Below are positions 32,685-41,806 of a stretch of 64,000 bases of DNA, piece after piece. The stretch spans positions 1 to 64,000 of the forward strand of contig JAIOIK010000143.1 in NCBI GenBank assembly GCA_019912545.1, written 5' to 3'. The DNA comes from Ignavibacteria bacterium (GTDB lineage Bacteria; Bacteroidota; Ignavibacteria; Tepidaquicellales; OLB5). The translations under genes were made by a program, and so were the position numbers. How positions within the stretch are numbered: the stretch's first letter is position 1; each line of letters starts with the position of its first letter. Below the pieces are notes generated by a model. The model was not told where the DNA came from. It was given only the letters and a program-made list of their open reading frames with translations, and ran no database searches.

Positions 32685-35264
32685 TTACAGGGTTTTATTT
32701 CTTAACTTCAGAATGAATTTTTCTGCTTCAACTGCCCAGAAGACAATACTTGATACTGCGATTGTTACTATTAATTCTCTTATACTTAAAGGATGCGTTT
32801 TAAAGATCGTGTTGAGCTGCGGGATGTATATGATCATAAACTGCAGTAATACTGTAATTGCAATTGCTCCTACCATTCTCCAGTTCGAAAACACGCCTGC
32901 TGTGAATACTGAAAGCCTTGAGCGAAATGCCATTGCTAAACCCAACTGAGAGAAACAGAGTACTGTAAATGCCATAGTTTGCCAATTAGAAATATTGTTA
33001 TTTATTGCCCATGCCTCTGTACCAACTGTGACAAGTGAAATTAAGAAGCCGATCCTCAGAATTCTGAAAGCAGTTTTGGCTGAAAAGATGTTTTCCTCCG
33101 GGTCGCGGGGCGGAATTTTCATAATATTCGATTCCGGCTTTTCATAAGCCATGGCAAGGCCGGGCAATCCATCTGAAACAAGATTAACCCACAAGATATG
33201 TATGGCAAGTAATGGAATTGGCAGCCCGAAAAACGGTGCAAGTATTATTGCCAGAATTTCGCCGGTGTTGCCTGACATGATATAGTTTATGAACTTGAGT
33301 ATGTTACTATAAATGGTTCTGCCAAGCTTAACTGCTTTAACAATGGTTGCAAAATTATCATCAAGCAATATCATATCAGAAGCTTCACGGGAAACTTCTG
33401 TTCCGTTAATTCCCATAGAAATACCAATATCAGCATTCTTCAAAGCCGGAGCGTCATTAACTCCATCTCCTGTCATGGCTGCAAAGTGATGATTTGACTG
33501 CAAAGCACTAATTATCCGCAGCTTTTGCTCAGGATTGACCCTTGCATAAACACGCACTTTATCGACAATTTCTTTAAACGCTCTATCAGTTAATTTCTCC
33601 AGTTCTTTGCCCTCCAAGGTCATTTCCTCTTCAGAGGTTAAGATGCCCAGCTTTCGGGCAATGGATTCTGCGGTAAGCTTGTGGTCTCCGGTTATCATTA
33701 CCGGAATTATTCCTGCTTGTTTGCACTCTTCGACTGCATTTTTGGCCTCCGGTCGTGGAGGGTCTATCAGGCAGGCGATTCCTGCAAATGTCAATGATGA
33801 TTCTATATTTTCGGATGTTAATTCATCCGGTAGTTTCTGCAATAATTTTAAGGCATAGCCAAGAACACGATAGCCGTTTGCGGCTTCAATATCTGCCCTG
33901 CTGATAATTTCAGATCTGTTTTGTGCACCAAAGCTTGAAGTGAGTGAAGCAATTGATTCAACCGCGCCTTTAGTTATCACAATTATTCCGCCGGGCGAGC
34001 TGTGCACAGTAGTCATACACTTGCGAATGGAATCAAACGGGAATTCTGCAATCCTTGGATAGGAACTTTCGAGTTCTGTTTTACTGAAATTGTTTTCAAG
34101 GGCATACTTAACCAGTGCGGTTTCCGTTGATTCACCTTTTAGTGTGCCGTCCGAATCAATTATAACATCATTGTTCAAAACCATTGCGCTAAGCAGAGGA
34201 TCATTCCCGGGGAATATTCCGGAGATCTCTGTGTTTTCAGAAGAATAAACCTTCTCAACAGTCATTCTGTTTTCGGTAAGAGTACCGGTTTTATCTGTGC
34301 ATATGTAAGTTACGGAGCCTAATGTTTCTACTGCGGGCAGATTCCTGATGAGCGCAAAATTTTCCGCAAGTTTTTTTGAACCCAGCGCAAGTGCAATTGT
34401 TACTACTGCAGGCATTGCCTCGGGTATTGCTGCAACTGCAAGAGAGAGTACAGTTAAGAGCAGAGTAATTGCCATTTCTCCCCTCAACAAGCCAATAACA
34501 AATATCCCCGTGCAAATAGCAAGAATTGAAACTGTTATCCGTTTGCCGAAACCATTCAGTCTTTTCTGCAGGGGAGTCATTGTGTCTTCAATCTGTATCA
34601 GTGTGGCAATACGGCCCAATTCAGTGTTCATTCCGGTTAAAACCACAATGGCACGGGCTCTTCCGTTAGTTACAAATGTACCTTTGTAACCCATGTTGAT
34701 CTTATCGCCTAGTGAATAATCACCGGAGGCAAGTCTTGCCGTAGATTTTTCTATATTGGCAGATTCACCGGTTATGCTTGATTCATTTACTTTTAATGAG
34801 TGTGTCTCGATGAAACGTATATCTGCAGGAACAACATCTCCTGCCTCAAGCATAATTACATCTCCGGGGACAAGTTCAGCCGAGGCTATTACAATTACAT
34901 TATTATCACGAAGTACTTTTGCGTGGGTTGCTGCCATTTTCTTCAGTGAAGTCATGGCTTTTTCAGCGCGGTATTCCTGCACAAAGCCAACTAAAGCATT
35001 TATAATTACAATTGTAAAGATTACCAGTGCATCCGTCAGATCACCCAGAAATGCGGATATAATTGCTGCGGCTAAAAGGATCATTATCATAAGGTCGGTA
35101 AATTGCCCCAGGAAAATCAGCCATACGGTCTTTTTCTTTGTCTCAGAAAGAGTGTTCTTCCCATACTTAAGCAGAAGCTCACCAGCTGTTTGGCTCTTTA
35201 GTCCATCAGGGGTTGAATTCAATAAGCCGAATACCTCAGGTAATGATAATAAATGGTAATCCAT
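32685..35264 (-). CDS. P-type cation (calcium-like) ATPase
   Basis: 859-residue P-type ATPase of the type II (SERCA/PMR1-like) group. Order: N-terminal cation domain, membrane segments around 50-95, actuator motif TGES at 165-168, membrane segments around 245-295 with PEAMP at 281, phosphorylation motif CTDKTGTLTEN with Asp324, hinge TGDGVNDAPALKNAD, and about six C-terminal membrane segments. It should export Ca2+ or a related cation using ATP. The usual PEGLP of calcium pumps reads PEAMP, so ion selectivity is uncertain. It lies 56 bp after hypE on the same strand, but no functional link to hydrogenase maturation is evident. Confidence 0.88.
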   Translation of the reverse strand: MDYHLLSLPEVFGLLNSTPDGLKSQTAGELLLKYGKNTLSETKKKTVWLIFLGQFTDLMIMILLAAAIISAFLGDLTDALVIFTIVIINALVGFVQEYRAEKAMTSLKKMAATHAKVLRDNNVIVIASAELVPGDVIMLEAGDVVPADIRFIETHSLKVNESSITGESANIEKSTARLASGDYSLGDKINMGYKGTFVTNGRARAIVVLTGMNTELGRIATLIQIEDTMTPLQKRLNGFGKRITVSILAICTGIFVIGLLRGEMAITLLLTVLSLAVAAIPEAMPAVVTIALALGSKKLAENFALIRNLPAVETLGSVTYICTDKTGTLTENRMTVEKVYSSENTEISGIFPGNDPLLSAMVLNNDVIIDSDGTLKGESTETALVKYALENNFSKTELESSYPRIAEFPFDSIRKCMTTVHSSPGGIIVITKGAVESIASLTSSFGAQNRSEIISRADIEAANGYRVLGYALKLLQKLPDELTSENIESSLTFAGIACLIDPPRPEAKNAVEECKQAGIIPVMITGDHKLTAESIARKLGILTSEEEMTLEGKELEKLTDRAFKEIVDKVRVYARVNPEQKLRIISALQSNHHFAAMTGDGVNDAPALKNADIGISMGINGTEVSREASDMILLDDNFATIVKAVKLGRTIYSNILKFINYIMSGNTGEILAIILAPFFGLPIPLLAIHILWVNLVSDGLPGLAMAYEKPESNIMKIPPRDPEENIFSAKTAFRILRIGFLISLVTVGTEAWAINNNISNWQTMAFTVLCFSQLGLAMAFRSRLSVFTAGVFSNWRMVGAIAITVLLQFMIIYIPQLNTIFKTHPLSIRELIVTIAVSSIVFWAVEAEKFILKLRNKTL

Positions 35265-35320
35265 TAACTATAATTCAATAAGTTGGATTAATTGTAATCA
35301 GGCAGGTTCTATGAATCACT

Positions 35321-36394
35321 TCAGCATATCCTGGGCAATTGCTCGCCGCTTAGCATATCGAGAATTCGCATTGTGCCAATTTTGCTTTTGAGTTTAACTA
35401 TCTGCTCAGACTTTCCTGTAATGCTGCCTATTATAACAGAGTCTTTTCCCTGTTCATCACCTTTCATTATTGAAAGACATTTCTCTGCATCTTTGGGATT
35501 CACAACAACAATGAACTTTCCTTCGTTGGCAACATACATGGGGTCAAAGCCAAGGATTTCGCACGCTCCGCGTACATCTTCGTGGACGGGAATGAGACTT
35601 TCATCAATCGTTATTTCCGCCGGTGATGAGCCGGCAAGTTCATTAAGAGTGCTTGATAGCCCCCCACGGGTTAGATCGCGCATGCAATGAACATCGATTC
35701 CTGATTCAATTATTTTTTTCACAATGCCGTTCAACGGAGCACAGTCACTCAGAATTTTATGCTCAAACTGCAGCCCTTCGCGTTCTGCCATGATGGCAAT
35801 GCCGTGCCTGCCAAGATCGCCATTTAGAATGATTACGTCACCTTCCCGAATGCTCTTTGGTGATATTGCCATAGAATGTTCTATAATTCCAATGCCGCTT
35901 GTGTTGATAAATATGCCGTCGCCCTTGCCTCTTTCTACCACTTTTGTATCGCCGGTGGCAATTTTAACTCCCGCTATTTTTGCAGCATTCGCAAGACTCT
36001 GTACAACTTTCCATAACTCACTCATTGCAAAGCCTTCTTCAATTATCAATCCAAGGCTAAGATAAAGCGGTTTTGCCCCGCTCATAGCAAGATCATTAAC
36101 TGTGCCGTTGATTGCCAGTGAGCCGATATCACCTCCGGGAAAGAAGAGCGGCTGAACTACATATGAATCCGTTGTGAATGCAATTTTGCCTGAAGGAAGC
36201 GTAAGTTGAGCGGAATCATGATCCTGCTGTAAAATCTCATTGCTGAATGCGGCGCTGAACATCTTTTCTATCAGGTTGTGCATAAGCTTACCTCCCCCGC
36301 CATGTGCAAGCAGAATATTGGGGTATTCATTGATCGGAATCGGGCACTGTAATGTGAAGTCTGTTTTTTGTTCTGAGTGAAACGAAGAACCCAT
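35321..36394 (-). CDS. hypE: Hydrogenase maturation protein HypE
   Basis: 357-residue HypE, which dehydrates a thiocarboxamide on its own C-terminal cysteine to the thiocyanate that supplies CN ligands of the [NiFe] site. The N-terminus has [10 protein letters not shown], with [10 protein letters not shown] and [11 protein letters not shown] as ATP-binding elements, and [14 protein letters not shown] further on. The protein ends PRIC, with the obligatory C-terminal Cys357. It is the last hyp gene, 74 bp after hypD; that gap holds the palindrome at 36443-36462. Confidence 0.95.
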   Translation of the reverse strand: MGSSFHSEQKTDFTLQCPIPINEYPNILLAHGGGGKLMHNLIEKMFSAAFSNEILQQDHDSAQLTLPSGKIAFTTDSYVVQPLFFPGGDIGSLAINGTVNDLAMSGAKPLYLSLGLIIEEGFAMSELWKVVQSLANAAKIAGVKIATGDTKVVERGKGDGIFINTSGIGIIEHSMAISPKSIREGDVIILNGDLGRHGIAIMAEREGLQFEHKILSDCAPLNGIVKKIIESGIDVHCMRDLTRGGLSSTLNELAGSSPAEITIDESLIPVHEDVRGACEILGFDPMYVANEGKFIVVVNPKDAEKCLSIMKGDEQGKDSVIIGSITGKSEQIVKLKSKIGTMRILDMLSGEQLPRIC

Positions 36395-36442
36395 ACTTAT
36401 TCTATTTTAAGTAACACATTTAAAAAATTGTCATATCAAATA

Positions 36443-36466
36443 GTCAAAGGCATGCCTTTGACCTAC
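36443..36466. repeat. Extragenic palindrome with GCATGC core (hypD-hypE gap)
   Basis: GTCAAAGGCATGCCTTTGAC is a perfect 20-bp palindrome followed by CTAC. It starts 3 bp outside the hypD stop codon. A near-identical copy (GTCAAACGCATGCGTTTGAC followed by CTAC) is found at 59488-59511. Two copies with the same asymmetric tail indicate a dispersed REP-like repeat family. Confidence 0.65.
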
Positions 36467-36468
36467 GA

Positions 36469-37554
36469 TTATTTCTTTCTATACCTGTAATATGCTGCAC
36501 ATGCACCTTCGCTTGAAACCATAGTTGCGCCAAGAGGACGCTCGGGTGTGCAGATTTTCGCGAATGCTTCGCACTCAAACGGTTTTTTCAGGCCCTGGAG
36601 TATCAATCCGCTGATACATTCCTTTGGTTCTTCAACAACCATATCTGCCAGCCCGAATTTTAACGAAGCATCATAATTGATATATTCATCCTGCAGCACA
36701 AGTCCGCTATCCTGAATTTCGCCAATTCCGCGCCATTTCCTTGAGCCTATCTTAAACACGCGGTTGATTATTTCCATAGCGGTAGAATTGCCTTCTTTGT
36801 TTACAACACGTGAGTACTGATTTTCAACTTCATGGCGGCCTTCTTCAAGCTGCTTAATGCACATGTAAATGCCCTGCAATATATCAAGCGGCTCAAAGCC
36901 GGTGACAACTATAGGCACCTTATATTTTTCTGCAAGCGGGAAGTACTCGTTATATCCCATTACAGCGCAAACATGACCGGCTGCTAAAAATCCCTGCACC
37001 AGATTATGCTTTGATGATAGTATCGCCTCCATTGCCGGGGGAACAAGAACATGTGAAACCAGGATCGAAAAATTTTCTATGCCCTGCACCTTCGCCTGGT
37101 AAACAGCCATTGCATTTGCGGGAGCGGTGGTTTCAAACCCGACTGCAAAGAAGACAATTTCTTTATCCGGATTATCCTTCGCAATTTTAAGCGAATCTAG
37201 AGGCGAGTACGTCATCCGTACATCGCCGCCTTCGGCTTTCACCTGCAATAGATCTTTTTTGGAGCCCGGTACACGCAGCATGTCACCGAATGAACAGAAT
37301 ATTACTTCTTCTCTTGAAGCAATCTCAATTGATTTATCGATAAGCTCAAGAGAAGTAACGCAAACGGGACAGCCGGGCCCGTGAATGAGATTAATTCCTT
37401 TGGGAAGAAGCTCATCAATGCCGAATTTTACAATAGCATGCGTTTGCCCGCCGCAGACTTCCATGATATTCCACTTCTTTGTGGTAATATTATGGATAAG
37501 CTCCGAATATCTCTTTGCAGCTTCGGGATCCCTGTATTCGTCTATGAATTTCAA
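36469..37554 (-). CDS. hypD: Hydrogenase maturation protein HypD
   Basis: 361-residue HypD, the iron-sulfur scaffold on which the Fe(CN)2CO unit is assembled with HypC. Family motifs are [11 protein letters not shown] near 33, [11 protein letters not shown] near 59 and [11 protein letters not shown] near 145. The C-terminal [21 protein letters not shown] and [11 protein letters not shown] regions provide cluster cysteines. Normal family length. It lies 14 bp after hypC in the order A-B-F-C-D-E. Confidence 0.96.
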   Translation of the reverse strand: MKFIDEYRDPEAAKRYSELIHNITTKKWNIMEVCGGQTHAIVKFGIDELLPKGINLIHGPGCPVCVTSLELIDKSIEIASREEVIFCSFGDMLRVPGSKKDLLQVKAEGGDVRMTYSPLDSLKIAKDNPDKEIVFFAVGFETTAPANAMAVYQAKVQGIENFSILVSHVLVPPAMEAILSSKHNLVQGFLAAGHVCAVMGYNEYFPLAEKYKVPIVVTGFEPLDILQGIYMCIKQLEEGRHEVENQYSRVVNKEGNSTAMEIINRVFKIGSRKWRGIGEIQDSGLVLQDEYINYDASLKFGLADMVVEEPKECISGLILQGLKKPFECEAFAKICTPERPLGATMVSSEGACAAYYRYRKK

Positions 37555-37568
37555 ACTAACGATTCAAA

Positions 37569-37826
37569 TTATTGTTCTTCATTTTCCAATTCTTCCAAAC
37601 CATCTATGGCTTTAAGGTATTCAAAAACCTTCACGGCTTCGGATTCATCAACAGTGTTGAGCGCAAAGCCAACGTGGACAATTACATAATCATCAACTTT
37701 GGCTTCGGGAGTATATGCAAGGTTAACATCCTTTACTATTCCGCCAAAGCTGACCTTGCCTATGCGGGAGAGAACATCTCCTGAATCTACTATACTTAAT
37801 ATTTTACCGGGTACTGCAAGACACAT
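37569..37826 (-). CDS. hypC: Hydrogenase assembly chaperone HypC
   Basis: 85-residue HypC/HybG chaperone. It begins with the diagnostic MCLAVPGKI, in which Cys2 binds the Fe(CN)2CO unit, and contains VDDYVIVHVGFAL. It shuttles iron from HypD to the hydrogenase large subunit. Only one copy is present, so it probably serves both hydrogenases in this region. Position between hypF and hypD is standard. Confidence 0.95.
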   Translation of the reverse strand: MCLAVPGKILSIVDSGDVLSRIGKVSFGGIVKDVNLAYTPEAKVDDYVIVHVGFALNTVDESEAVKVFEYLKAIDGLEELENEEQ

Positions 37827-37837
37827 ATAATTAATGT

Positions 37838-40096
37838 TTAGTTTACAAAAGCTGAGTACTTCAGCTGGCCAAGGGATATACCGCCATCATTGGCAGGCAC
37901 TCTTTGATGCCAGTACACTTTGAATCCCGCATTCTTTAATTTCTTAATAGACCCTTCAAGCAAATATTTGTTCTGAAAACAGCCGCCTGTGAGCAGGACT
38001 TTTTCTATCCCAACTCCTTTGGCTATATCTGTGATTATCTCTGATAGAGTATTATGAAACATTGCTGCAAGAATATTTTTATCAATACCACTATTTAACT
38101 TATTAACAATATCTATGACCAGCGGGTGCCAATTTATGATATACGAGTTATTCTCTCCTGCATCTATTTTGTATTCAAGATAATCATTTGTATTAACATC
38201 ATCAGTGGCAAATTCCAATTCCATAGCAGCCTGTGCTTCAAATGATGCGTGCCGGCGGATACCCAGGATTGCCGAAACTCCGTCAAAAAGCCTGCCCATA
38301 CTTGTGGTTACAGGCGAATTGATGTTTTTATCAAGCATTTGCCTGATAATCTCAGTTTCTGAAGCCTTGAAATTATGCCCGGTTAAGCCAAAATCACCGT
38401 TGCCATATATACTATATAGTAGAGCAAACCCAATACGCCAAACCTCATGTATCGACTTTTCGCCTCCGGGAAGCCTGAAAGGCATTAAATGAGCTACGCG
38501 AAAGAAATCTTTACCTTTAGGGATCATAAACTCGCTTCCCCAAATGACGCCATCGGTACCGAATCCTGTGCCGTCCCATGAAACGCCGAGTACTTTTCCC
38601 TCAATATTACTATCAGCAATGCATGAAAGCACATGCGCATAATGATGCTGTACTGCATGAGAAGTTACACCAAGTGATTTAGCATATTGTGTTGATACAT
38701 AATCCGGATGCATGTCGTGTACAACTATTTGCGGCGATAGTTCATAAAAAGTTTCAAGATCATTAATAACACTCTTGAAAGCGTTTATTGATTCGATATT
38801 TTCAAGATCGCCAATATGCTGGCTTAAGAAAACATTGCTACCTTTATTAAGCGCAATAGTATTTTTGAGATGCGCTCCTGCGGCAAGAATAGTTTTGTTC
38901 AATCCTTCAATTACTACGGGCAGGGGAGCGTAACCTCTTGCGCGGCGCAGAAGCATTTCTCTTCCTGCTGAGATCCGTGTTATGGAATCATCAACATGTC
39001 TTAGTATTTTCCGGTTGTGTACCAGAAAGTAATCGGCAATGCCTTTTAGTTTTTCAAGCGCCCCCGGTTCATCTACGCATATCGGTTCTTCGGAGAGATT
39101 TCCGCTTGTGGCAATAATTGGAATGCCAAGCTCTTTCATTAGAATATGATGAAGCGGAGAGTAGGGAAGCATAATCCCGTAATATGGATTACCGGCCGCA
39201 GTTTCGCCGGAAATTGCTGAAGTGATATCTTTTCGCCTTTTGAGCAGAACTATCGGAGCTTCAACAGAGAGCAGCGACCTTTCCTCAGCGGGGGATACTT
39301 CACACTCTTTCTTTGTACTTTCAATATCCGGCATCATCAGCGCAAATGGTTTCTCGCTTCTTTTTTTTCTGAGGCGAAGAAGTTTAACTGCTTCATCACT
39401 CCCTGCATCACAGATCAACTGGTATCCTCCGATACCTTTAAGCGCAACAATCTTACCTTCAAGTATGTACTTCGCTGCTGTATGAATAGCATCTTGCTTA
39501 TCCAAAAGCTTGGTTCCGTTACTATCCCAAAGCTCAACTTGCGGGCCGCAAACGGGGCAGGCAGTTGGCTCTGCGTGAAAGCGCCGGTCTGAAGGATCGG
39601 TGTATTCTGCAAGGCACTCCGGGCACATAACAAACTCGGCCATTGTTGTCTTAGCCCTGTCATAAGGCAGGTCTTTAATAATTGTAAACCTGGGGCCGCA
39701 GTTTGTGCAATTAGTGAAAGGATACAGATATCTTCTGTTTCCTGGATCAAATATTTCCTGAAGGCAATCGGGGCAGGTAGAAATATCTGGAAGTACAAGA
39801 GCAGTCTTGCCGCCTTTATCATTGCTTTCCCGTATTTCAAAATTACCAAATCCGTGGAGATCCAAATAGCTGTGCTCGAAGCTTTGTATGAAAGAGTTCT
39901 TTGGTTTATCTGAAGCGAGCCGGAGGAGAAATTCATTAAGTATATTAACTTCCGCTTCAGCTTCTATGAATACGCCCTGGGAAGAATTTACGATCCATCC
40001 TTTAATATTAAGTTCATTTGCAAGGCGGTAAACAAACGGCCTGAAGCCAACACCCTGAACCGCACCTCTGATCACTATCTTAACACGCTGTTTCAC
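37838..40096 (-). CDS. hypF: Carbamoyltransferase HypF
   Basis: 752-residue HypF, which uses carbamoyl phosphate and ATP to load the HypE cysteine. Domains in order: acylphosphatase 1-90 (RGAVQGVGFRPFVYRLA), two zinc fingers 105-185 (CPDCLQEIF, CTNCG, CPECLAEY, CPVCG), YrdC-like 200-385 (IVALKGIGGYQLICDA), and Kae1/TobZ-like 395-750 (VHDMHPDYVST, HHYAHVLSC, LTGGCFQNKYL). All parts are present and full length. It overlaps hypB by 4 bp. Confidence 0.96.
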   Translation of the reverse strand: MKQRVKIVIRGAVQGVGFRPFVYRLANELNIKGWIVNSSQGVFIEAEAEVNILNEFLLRLASDKPKNSFIQSFEHSYLDLHGFGNFEIRESNDKGGKTALVLPDISTCPDCLQEIFDPGNRRYLYPFTNCTNCGPRFTIIKDLPYDRAKTTMAEFVMCPECLAEYTDPSDRRFHAEPTACPVCGPQVELWDSNGTKLLDKQDAIHTAAKYILEGKIVALKGIGGYQLICDAGSDEAVKLLRLRKKRSEKPFALMMPDIESTKKECEVSPAEERSLLSVEAPIVLLKRRKDITSAISGETAAGNPYYGIMLPYSPLHHILMKELGIPIIATSGNLSEEPICVDEPGALEKLKGIADYFLVHNRKILRHVDDSITRISAGREMLLRRARGYAPLPVVIEGLNKTILAAGAHLKNTIALNKGSNVFLSQHIGDLENIESINAFKSVINDLETFYELSPQIVVHDMHPDYVSTQYAKSLGVTSHAVQHHYAHVLSCIADSNIEGKVLGVSWDGTGFGTDGVIWGSEFMIPKGKDFFRVAHLMPFRLPGGEKSIHEVWRIGFALLYSIYGNGDFGLTGHNFKASETEIIRQMLDKNINSPVTTSMGRLFDGVSAILGIRRHASFEAQAAMELEFATDDVNTNDYLEYKIDAGENNSYIINWHPLVIDIVNKLNSGIDKNILAAMFHNTLSEIITDIAKGVGIEKVLLTGGCFQNKYLLEGSIKKLKNAGFKVYWHQRVPANDGGISLGQLKYSAFVN

Positions 40097-40752
40097 ACGG
40101 GATATTTTTTAATACTGCCTGTTACAAAGCTGCACCACTTGTCAATTCCCTCGCCGCTTGTGCAGGAGGTTTCGAATATCTTTAGTTCAGGATTTATCTT
40201 CAATGCGTTTGATTTAAGCTCATCTATTTTGCAGTTTACATACGGCAGAAGATCAATTTTATTTATCACCAGTGCTTTTGAATTCATGAACATCTTGGGA
40301 TATTTAAGCGGCTTATCGTCGCCTTCGGTAACGCTTATCACAACTACTTTCAGATCTTCGCCAAGATCGTATCCTGCGGGGCAAACCAGATTCCCGACAT
40401 TTTCAATTATCAGCATTTCCGTTTTTGCAAGATCAATACTTCCAAGCGCATCCTTTACGAGGTTTGCTTCCAAGTGACAGCCGCCGTTTGTAATGATCTG
40501 TACTACGGGAACATTGTATGCAGATACACGCTTTGCATCCAGATCGGTCTGCACATCGCCTTCGATAACTGATATTGCAACTCGGCTGCCAATTTTTTCG
40601 ATAGTACGTTCTACAAGACTTGTTTTACCGGAACCGGGTGAGCTTACTATGTTAATGGTAAATATTCCTTTGCCGGTAAGCTTATCGCGGTTATCCATTG
40701 CGATAGCATCGTTTTTTGCAAGTACTTTTCTTTCTACTGTTATTATACTCAT
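40093..40752 (-). CDS. hypB: Hydrogenase nickel incorporation GTPase HypB
   Basis: 219-residue GTPase for nickel insertion. P-loop SSPGSGKTSLVE at about 37-48, metal-binding region GGCHLEA near 90, G4-type NKIDLLP near 165. It lacks the N-terminal histidine-rich nickel-storage stretch and the CxxCGC motif found in some HypB proteins, so it is the short form. It follows hypA by 17 bp and overlaps hypF by 4 bp. Confidence 0.95.
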   Translation of the reverse strand: MSIITVERKVLAKNDAIAMDNRDKLTGKGIFTINIVSSPGSGKTSLVERTIEKIGSRVAISVIEGDVQTDLDAKRVSAYNVPVVQIITNGGCHLEANLVKDALGSIDLAKTEMLIIENVGNLVCPAGYDLGEDLKVVVISVTEGDDKPLKYPKMFMNSKALVINKIDLLPYVNCKIDELKSNALKINPELKIFETSCTSGEGIDKWCSFVTGSIKKYPV

Positions 40753-40769
40753 GCTCTGTTTATTATTAA

Positions 40770-41120
40770 TTAAGATTTGTCTTCCAAAATGATCTCTGTA
40801 ATTTTCAACTCTTCGCCTGAGAGTACTTCAGTATCAGTCTTTAAACAATCAGCGCATTCCCTCAAGCCGCAGCTGTTTGTTGTTATGCCTCCGCATGAAT
40901 TGCACCTTAAACGGAAAGGTACGGCCTCAATTTTAAGTTCTGAGTTCTGAAGCTCTGTATCTGCAGTAATTATCTCATATGAGAACTTTAGAGAATCAGC
41001 AACAACTCCGCTGAACTCACCGACTTTAAGCATAACCTCTCTAACGCAGGATAGCTCACCCTTAGGTACATTCTGCTCAACAATTTCTATGATATTTCGC
41101 GCAACTGATAGCTCATGCAT
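40770..41120 (-). CDS. hypA: Hydrogenase nickel metallochaperone HypA
   Basis: 116 residues when started at the ATG at 41120, giving the universally conserved MHELSVARNI. His2 is the nickel ligand, so a longer frame opening at 41186 should be rejected. The zinc finger is CNSC with CGLRECADC in the C-terminal half. First gene of the hypABFCDE cluster. A terminator hairpin at 41270-41300 separates it from the hydrogenase operon upstream, so the maturation genes probably have their own promoter between 41121 and 41269. Confidence 0.94.
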   Translation of the reverse strand: MHELSVARNIIEIVEQNVPKGELSCVREVMLKVGEFSGVVADSLKFSYEIITADTELQNSELKIEAVPFRLRCNSCGGITTNSCGLRECADCLKTDTEVLSGEELKITEIILEDKS

Positions 41121-41269
41121 ATATTTATAATACAAATATACCTTTATTAGAAGGAGCAAAAAATGAGCATTATCATGTAAGTACAATAAGTGTCAGCAAA
41201 TAAAATGACCATTGAAATATATGAAATAACAATAAGTTATTAGGACTTTGAGATTATTCTTAAACAACA

Positions 41270-41300
41270 AGTCCCTCCAAATGAGTTCTTTGGAGGGACT
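41270..41300 (-). terminator. Terminator after the hydrogenase operon
   Basis: AGTCCCTCCAAA (41270-41281) and TTTGGAGGGACT (41289-41300) form a perfect 12-bp stem with a 7-nt loop. It lies 32 bp beyond the stop of the hydrogenase protease gene. On the minus strand it is followed by TTGTTGTTT. It fits an intrinsic terminator ending the long hydrogenase transcript before hypA. Confidence 0.7.
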
Positions 41301-41332
41301 GAGAATACTTCAAGAGAGATTATTCTGAATCT

Positions 41333-41806
41333 TTAATTCTGCCAGTTCTTCAGGATATCGAGTGCTTTGCCTGCAAACTGCGGGATCTTTTTTTCAATAT
41401 CAGGGCTTAAGCCTTCACGAATGATGCGGTCATTTTCTATTTCGATCACAAGAGCTTTTAGTTCACCCGGGAATTTTATATCAAGTCTTCCGGCAAATTC
41501 AATTATTTCGGGTAAGCCGGTATAATGAGGGGAGCCGGAGTAATGGCCCATGAGTTCCTTTTTATCAAGCTCTCTTATTTCTCCAATGTGCCCGTTATTG
41601 GATTGCACTGAATCAAGCAGGAGAACTTTTTCATATCCTTCCATAACATCCAGAAGCCGGAACCCGGCAGAGGCGATCTCGAATATATCTATCCCGCTGC
41701 CGATGTTCTTTTCCAATATTCTTGCAGCTTCAAGACCTGCTGCATCATCTCCCATTATATCATTGCCCAGCGCAATCACAAGTATGGGGTTAGTTTTCGT
41801 GTTCAT
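41333..41806 (-). CDS. Hydrogenase maturation protease for the Mvh-type enzyme
   Basis: 157-residue HyaD/HycI-family endopeptidase that trims the C-terminus of a [NiFe] large subunit after nickel insertion. Motifs: GNDIMGDDAAG near 14 with the nickel-sensing acid, LLLDSVQ near 60 and the histidine in SPHYTGLPE near 93. It overlaps the mvhA-type gene by 4 bp, so that subunit is the expected substrate; a second protease gene follows the other large subunit at 48440-48892. Confidence 0.9.
   Translation of the reverse strand: MNTKTNPILVIALGNDIMGDDAAGLEAARILEKNIGSGIDIFEIASAGFRLLDVMEGYEKVLLLDSVQSNNGHIGEIRELDKKELMGHYSGSPHYTGLPEIIEFAGRLDIKFPGELKALVIEIENDRIIREGLSPDIEKKIPQFAGKALDILKNWQN

Noticed and set aside
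34756..35259. 167-residue plus-strand open frame
   Set aside because: Antisense to the P-type ATPase N-terminal region; serine-rich shadow translation.
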